The position numbers and the translations under genes were made by a program. From assembly GCA_948474755.1 (NCBI GenBank), contig CAOLHI010000061.1, positions 806,001 through 870,000 on the forward strand: a DNA stretch of 64,000 bases, given 5' to 3'. The stretch is from Ctenosaura bakeri (lineage: Eukaryota > Chordata > Lepidosauria > Squamata > Iguanidae). This document shows, in pieces, positions 58,657-64,000 of this stretch; positions within the stretch are counted from its first letter, which is position 1; each line of letters starts with the position of its first letter. The notes below the pieces were generated by a model. The model was not told the DNA's origin, did not search any database, and saw only the letters and a list, made by a program, of their open reading frames with translations.

Positions 58657-58686
58657 ATCAAAACAACAAACAAACAAACAAACAAA
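58657..58686 (+). repeat. (AAAC)n tract
   Basis: Six or so AAAC units; a similar tract at 59553-59573 closes the following region. Confidence 0.85.
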
Positions 58687-58689
58687 GGT

Positions 58690-59552
58690 AGGTATGGGAC
58701 AAATCCAGAATTTTCCAAATCTGAATCCAGATCCGAATCCCTGGAAGGTTCTGGGAATCCATGAATCTCATGAACCTCAAATCTTTCAAATCCTTTTTAA
58801 AAAAGAGTTTAAAAAGCAAGGGAAAGAAGGATAATCTTGGCGAGACACATTCTCTCAGCCTTAGCAACAGCTAGGCAAAGGCAAACCTCTCTCTGAAGAA
58901 ATCTGACCAGGACAATTGTCATAATTTTTTCTCAGGATCTCCCCAGATTGAAAATGACATGAAGGCCCTTTGTACACAGGCAGGAAAATGTGGATTAATC
59001 CCACATTTTCCTGCCCATGTTAACAGGACCACTATCGTACAGAGATAATCCAGGTCAAAACTGGCTGTTTTTTGCATAGCTCCTTATGGCATCCTGGGGC
59101 TTATTGTTTGATGATACACCAGCAACCTTTGGCAAAGAAGGCTATGACACCTTGTAAAGCTACAAACCCCAGAATTTTGTCTGAAAGAGCTTTGCAAGGG
59201 AGCTATACGAAGGAATCTTTCAGCTGTCCTTGAAATCTCAAGAAGCCTGTCCCTTCCAGTCAAGTGCTGAACTTAAATAATAAATGTTCAGTTTAAATAT
59301 CTTAGAATATAATCCCAGATGTAATTTGTGAAATTGTTAGCAAAGGCCATTATTACTCCAAGGGAAAATTGACCTACTCGCCATCTTCCCTTGTGTGTCT
59401 GGTGTCCCAGGTTTTCAGGCATCCCAGTCTCCAACAAACTATTTGGTTGGTTGATTCGAAAGATTTATTTTCCCTATTTTGGCACAGGGATTCAGATTCA
59501 CAAATCTCAAATCCTTGCCCAGGATTTGAGGATTCAGTTGGCCCATCCCTAA
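58690..59552. mobile_element. Possible hAT-like foldback element with nested hairpin
   Basis: 'taggtatgggac' at the left and 'ggcccatcccta' at the right are inverted, with one mismatch at position 5 plus one terminal difference. Both ends carry 'aatctgaatcc' and 'ctcaaatc' blocks. An AAAC-type simple tract flanks each side, so an 8-bp duplication cannot be read. Confidence 0.4.
58979..59015. repeat. Perfect 15-bp-stem hairpin
   Basis: 'ggcaggaaaatgtgg' and 'ccacattttcctgcc' separated by 7 nt. Probably the end of another small foldback element ('aaggccctttgtacacagg' precedes it, and 'aaaccccagaatttt' follows at 59165). Confidence 0.8.
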
Positions 59553-59769
59553 AAAAACAAACAAACAAAAAACTTTTCTTCCTATCTGAGAGGCTCTGAG
59601 TGTGCTTGAGAGGTCATGCAAGTATGGGAATTGGATGTATGTCTTCCTATGGAGGATACATCCTCTGTGACACAAGGAAGAACCTAGGAGGATGAGAATC
59701 TTTGTGTCTGAGGACTTAGTCTACAGGAAATTCATATGATTTAGTTATTTATTTATGAAAGGTAACACT

Positions 59770-60130
59770 ATGTTCTGCACAGAAAGTTATATTTTTTGCA
59801 CAGAAAATGCTGCTTTTATTAAAAATACTGCTAGCATTGAAAATCACATTTTTTGGCACGCAACTACCAGGTATGAATTTTGCACAGAAGTTTGAGCAAA
59901 AGTATCAAACTGCAACTAGTCTTCAGAAGCTGTGCACTTCTTAAGGCCTTCTCCACAGTGGGAGGAAAATTGCTACTTTGACAATAAAATTAGTGAGGAA
60001 TTCCATCTGCAGTCTTAACACGTTGAGGCATGCTGTCTCATCAAGAGTGAAAAATTTTCCAAAGATACTTCATATCACCAGTTAAAATAGAGAGTTTTTC
60101 GCACAGATTTTTTTTTTTTTTAGAAAATCA
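59770..60130 (+). repeat. Unclassified dispersed repeat, copy 2
   Basis: Same ordered blocks as 36.89-37.28 kb: 'tgcacagaaaatgctg', 'tgaattttgcacagaa', 'cttcagaagctgtgcac', 'ggaaaattgct', 'aataaaattagtg', ending in a T-run (60107-60121). It has about 40 bp not present in copy 1. Confidence 0.6.
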
Positions 60131-60518
60131 CAAGTTAATTTAGAAAGGGAATGGATTTATGGGTGAACAGCACACATGAAAGATGGATAAGAACTGTTCC
60201 AAAAGGACAGCCAGGTTCATCTGTTATGTTCCAACAAAACAACACATTTTTGACACCTTTCAGATAAACAGTTGTATTAGTTATAATAAATAGTCTGATT
60301 CATTCACCTGTATTACTATTAAAAGTTCCCTACCTTTTCCAGACTGGTTGATATTATCCACATCAAAGATGCTTCATAATCCTGTTTATAGACAGCACTG
60401 GGCTGACATTGTAATAGGTTGCATTTAGTGGCATCATTCTTCTAAAGAAGATTTCTACTGCTTGCAGAAATTCTATTTGTATGACTGTGAAATGAATGAC
60501 TTTGAATTTGTTTGTAAA
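60131..60518. other. Unassigned sequence
   Basis: Nothing recognised. Confidence 0.4.
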
Positions 60519-60519
60519 A

Positions 60520-60992
60520 GGCATTGCACAACTTGCCCCACAGGTTATTGCACTAACTAATGTGTCATTGCACCGCTACTTACCGGATCTTCTGGCTCCC
60601 CGGTCCGGTCCAGGCTGCTCCGGAGCAGTGTGTGGTCATCAATCCACTCTGCTCCGGCGTCCAAAATGGCAGCTTCCGATTAGTCGTGGGTCTCAACCAA
60701 CCACTGAAGCTTGCCAGCCTAAAGCCTGCCCTCGGCAGATCACAGGCTCACATTACTGCGAGCCTGCAAATCTGCACAAGGGAGCAGGCTTGCAGTGGTG
60801 TGCTCCGTGCTTTTGGAAGACTGGAAAAATCAGGTCTTTCAAAAGCACACTGGAGGACCACTTGGGGTCGTTCTGGAGTGGACTGAGGTGCGCATCTACA
60901 CTAAGTAGTCCAGACCCAGTCCGTTCCAAGGTGCAGATGTCCTCCGTGGAGGACGCACTGCACCGTTTTTATTACCCCGTGTGGAAATGGCC
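60520..60992 (-). mobile_element. Harbinger-like GC-rich element, inverted copy of the 6.63 kb type
   Basis: The right end 'gtgtggaaatggcc' is well preserved; the left end 'ggcattgcac' is degraded. The reverse complement carries 'gtcctccacggaggac', 'ggactgggtctggactactt', 'ttttgaaagacc', 'ctggcaagctt' and 'cacacactgctccgg' in the same order as the element at 6629-7074. The 167- and 108-codon open frames through it look incidental. Confidence 0.7.
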
Positions 60993-62205
60993 TATGTAAT
61001 CATCTGAAAATATTTCTTTTTATATGAAACAAAATGAAGGGGAAGCAACTGTAACACATTACAGTAGTGGTGTAAAAAGAGGTGACTGGTGAGGAAAAAA
61101 CTCACAAAGTGCTCCCCTGCCACACAAATACTATTATCATGTTTTGAGTCCAACCTTCTCATAGTAGTTTCTGGGTTCATGAGACGTGGACCTTTAGCTT
61201 ATCAAAGACTGCTGTGTGTATGAGAGTGCATGTGTGTATGTATGCATGCATGCATTTGATATTTGTCAGAAGAATAAACCAAAATAAAGCATTTTTTTTG
61301 TTCATTAATGGCAAAAAGAACAAAGGCATCCTTTAATATTTGTTTTCAATAGAAAGGCCATGTCTTCCTATTTTTTTTAAAAAAAAGGCACAAAAAAATA
61401 CATGCCTCTGCTTGAATTCCTCCAATCTTGTTTGGGCAAAATTGTGAATAGTGTTTATAAAACAGAAGTACCCACTGCTGAGCAGGTGGCGCTGCCCATG
61501 TGCATTGTTTATGAAAATTGTAGAGCCCATACTGAGCTTCCTACTGGTGCTATATACAACAAAGACATATAGTTTTGACTCAAGATTCATTGTATGCCCT
61601 GAATAAGACTGAGTGCATAGAAAAATGTGTATTCATATACACATTGGATACTCTTAAAAATCTCATAACATTCTCTTTTTTAAATGAGGAACAATTCTGC
61701 TCACGCTTCTGTCTGTGATGATCTAGCTACATGAATCTCTCTATACAAAAGTTCAGGCATTTGTACTCTAGCACACATGACATTTCTTGAACATTTGCAC
61801 AATGAGGACAAGAGGTGTCCTGTCTTGAACAGGATCCCCTTTGAGCTGTGCGTGGTTTCTGATATGGTTGCCCTACTGAACTGTATGTTATGCCATCTGT
61901 TTAACAGTTTATTGTCCACATGTTCTGGACCTGATGCTACCTACTCAGTGTGGTCACTAGTGTCATTGCTATCAATGGACCAATGGATATGATCTGGGTT
62001 TTCAATTGAGTTTAAAGGGGCCATCCCAGGTACTAAGTATTAGCCTCAAAATAGGCTCCTTTAAAGTTTAATGTAAAACCTGGAGAGCCTTCGCTATTCC
62101 AATCATATGGAAGCTACAAATTGCTACTGATGCCAGCTAGACAGTGAAAAACTATAAGAGAGCTTTCTGTTCTACTTAACTTTTGCTTAAGAAGCAAGGT
62201 CTTCC
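60993..62205. other. Unassigned sequence
   Basis: A (TG)/(CATG) simple stretch lies at 61215-61256 and A-runs at 61373-61399. No gene recognised. Confidence 0.4.
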
Positions 62206-62209
62206 AAGA

Positions 62210-62373
62210 GCCCATTTACACTACAAAATTATAGTGCTATGATTCCATTTTAACCTCCATGATTCCTGCGAGTGGAATCAAGGGGTTTACATTGGGAGAG
62301 GGATCTAGAATTCTCAGCTAAGGATCTCTACTGCCTCCCAAGACTATAAACTCAAGGATTCCATGAATGGGCC
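62210..62373. mobile_element. Degraded palindromic MITE, Harbinger-like
   Basis: 'gcccatttacactacaaaat' and 'tatagtgctatgattcca' on the left, 'gagaattc'-type middle ('tagaattctcagctaag'), and 'aaggattccatgaatgggcc' on the right, where the right terminus is shortened. Related to the 9.05 and 32.40 kb copies. Confidence 0.5.
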
Positions 62374-62519
62374 TCAGATCTCTGTCTTGTCCTGTATCTT
62401 TTGTCTCAACTTCTGCCTTACTTCTGTCCTGGGTCCTTATTTTCCCTTCTGTCCTGACTTTTTATCCTGATCAGTCTGCCTCCTTACATGTCCTTCCAAC
62501 CAGATCATACAATGTACTA

Positions 62520-62640
62520 CAGTAGGGGCAACCTGCTACCTTCTAGAAGTTTTGGTCCACAACTCCCATAAATCTCAGACTCCATGGCAAATGATGAGGG
62601 ATCATGGGAAGTGTATTCAAGAACATCTGGAGAGCACTAG
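62520..62640. mobile_element. Foldback MITE fragment (family C)
   Basis: 'ggtccacaactcccataaat' pairs with 'gatcatgggaagtgtattca', and 'ttctagaagtttt' with 'gaacatctggaga'. Related to 13.03 kb. Confidence 0.5.
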
Positions 62641-62644
62641 CTTT

Positions 62645-63668
62645 AACTTGTGGTTAGTAGGGCCGGCTGATGTATAGACAAACCATGCACTTGAAAAGAA
62701 ATAAATGAGAATGGAACCCTTAAGAATGAGAATTTTTGTCTCACCTGATGATCTTTCCTATCCACTGGTTTTCAGTCTTATATCTCAAGAGACTGATGCT
62801 CATCTTTTTTTTTTCAGAAGAAAGAAATGGTATATCTGTAGGAACCACATGACATGCTATTTTAAGTGTGTCACTGATGATATGCCCTTTTGACATTCCT
62901 ATTTTTAATCTCGGTGACTTTAAATTAGCATTTAATCAGCTAATCTTTATAACTGCTGTGCAGTTGATTTGCCTAGATGAGTTAAATAAACTGGAATCTC
63001 TCCTTCTTTTGCTACTATAATAAGGGGTTTATCTCAAGAAACCTTTTTTTTTAAAAAAAATTAAACCCATATTGCTTGTTACAAATTACACAGCATATAG
63101 GCAGAGCTCAACTGCACACTTCGGACCACATGTGTAATGTTCCCCACACTGCTGACATGGCTGGCAACTGAAGATGTGGAAAATCCCAGACTTGATCTTG
63201 TTGCATCTCTGCATGTCTTGCCTCTGTTTTCATCCTATCGTGTCAGGTTGGAAGACTTTATTTATCTTTCTTATTGTCCTCAGGGACCAATACATGCTTC
63301 AACTGCACACTGTAAGCCATTCACTTTTTAAAATGTACCTGTGGCTTTATGTGTATTTTATTCCCCAAAACACACCAGGGATCTTTGCCAATGTGTGAAT
63401 TTCTAAGGAAAGGTGTCCTTTGTCTCAGAGCAAGTCTGAGGATGTGTGAAACTGATACTTTCTTCAAGAATCTGAACTCCAGTGAATCAGTTCCTGTCTC
63501 TACTAGCAATTTTGACATTCTGAAGGAGGGGGATAATTTATTCTAACTTCTTACTGCAGCTTGTAACCTTATGGAATCCACCACAAAGAATCTAGAGGCT
63601 CTTTCAATATTTAATAGGTAGTACAGTGGTGACCACTGGGCTCTTGGATAGTCACTTTGTATTAAAAA
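62645..63668. other. Unassigned sequence
   Basis: T/A run at 63044-63061. No gene recognised; open frames of 60-75 codons show no domain. Confidence 0.4.
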
Positions 63669-63669
63669 T

Positions 63670-63830
63670 ATGCTCATTTTATTAATTGAAATATTTATAT
63701 CCTGACCTATATGCAAAGATCTCAGGATCCCTACAATACCATCAATTTAAACAATTTAAAATGTTGAACAGTAAAAGATAATTTGCATTGTAATAGCATG
63801 CCTTCAAGCAAGTTAAAAGAATTAAAAACC
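63670..63830 (-). mobile_element. L2-like LINE/SINE 3' end, inverted
   Basis: 'ttaattgaaatatttatatc' and 'ctcaggatccctacaatacc', followed by 'caatttaaaatgttgaacag', resemble the inverted tails at 27.7 and 32.0 kb. Decayed. Confidence 0.4.
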
Positions 63831-64000
63831 CTACACATGTACAAACTGGGTGAAATTATTAGAGTCCTAAAAACTTTCAGAAAAAAAGCCATCATTTAAC
63901 TTGCAGCCAAAATGAAGCCAATGTCAGTGCTAACCGGGCCTTTTAAGAGAGAGCTCTTCTCTATGTCCTCCTACAATATATTGTATTTACTCTTGGGACC

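Noticed and set aside
58979..59015. Perfect hairpin considered as a bacterial-type terminator or a miRNA
   Set aside because: The 15-bp stem is too short for a pre-miRNA and the context is a foldback transposon; bacterial termination does not apply.
60496..60999. 167-codon open frame
   Set aside because: Lies within the inverted GC-rich Harbinger-like element and overlaps a 108-codon frame; no recognisable domain.

Overview
The window reads as vertebrate nuclear DNA, most likely from a squamate reptile (probably a lizard). It is AT-rich and CpG-poor. It carries CR1 and L2-like LINEs, CORE-type tRNA-derived SINEs, many short palindromic DNA transposons, retroviral-type LTRs and microsatellites. 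The squamate call is inferred from the repeat repertoire; no host gene is available to confirm it. No host exon, rRNA or functional tRNA gene could be supported on either strand. The only long protein similarities are decayed reverse transcriptases. The window looks intergenic, or like the inside of a very large intron.

Layout. 1-9 kb: a decayed SINE, an LTR with TATA box and poly(A) signal (~3.4-4.35 kb), two GC-richer inverted-repeat transposons (5.2-7.1 kb), a CR1 3' end, and a long hairpin near 8.49 kb. 9-13 kb: a palindromic MITE, then mostly single-copy sequence with enhancer-like patches and a compound tetranucleotide microsatellite. 13.4-15.75 kb: a 5'-truncated, frameshifted CR1 LINE. 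16.4-17.3 kb: a foldback element and a decayed ~117-bp direct repeat. 20.35-21.07 kb: a hAT-type element with a perfect 8-bp target duplication. 21-28 kb: microsatellites, L2-like 3' ends (one pair tail to tail) and a three-unit tandem repeat. 28.6-32.7 kb: MITEs (one nested in another), a Tigger-like element and an L2-like tail ending in an ATC microsatellite. 33-39 kb: candidate conserved regulatory DNA and an unclassified dispersed repeat. 39.4-41.6 kb: an LTR, then a second hAT copy with its own 8-bp duplication that is split by a further LTR. 43.6-45.75 kb and 55.7-57.8 kb: two L2-like LINE carcasses. 50.46-51.07 kb: a CpG-dense element with an internal minisatellite. 58-64 kb: more foldback elements and a second copy of the unclassified repeat.

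I see no undescribed gene system. The strongest observations concern transposon structure: ten related elements of one TIR family, several with 3-bp target duplications; two related hAT elements with exact 8-bp duplications; nested insertions that give relative ages; and non-coding patches that look like developmental enhancers. Boundaries marked approximate were judged by eye.
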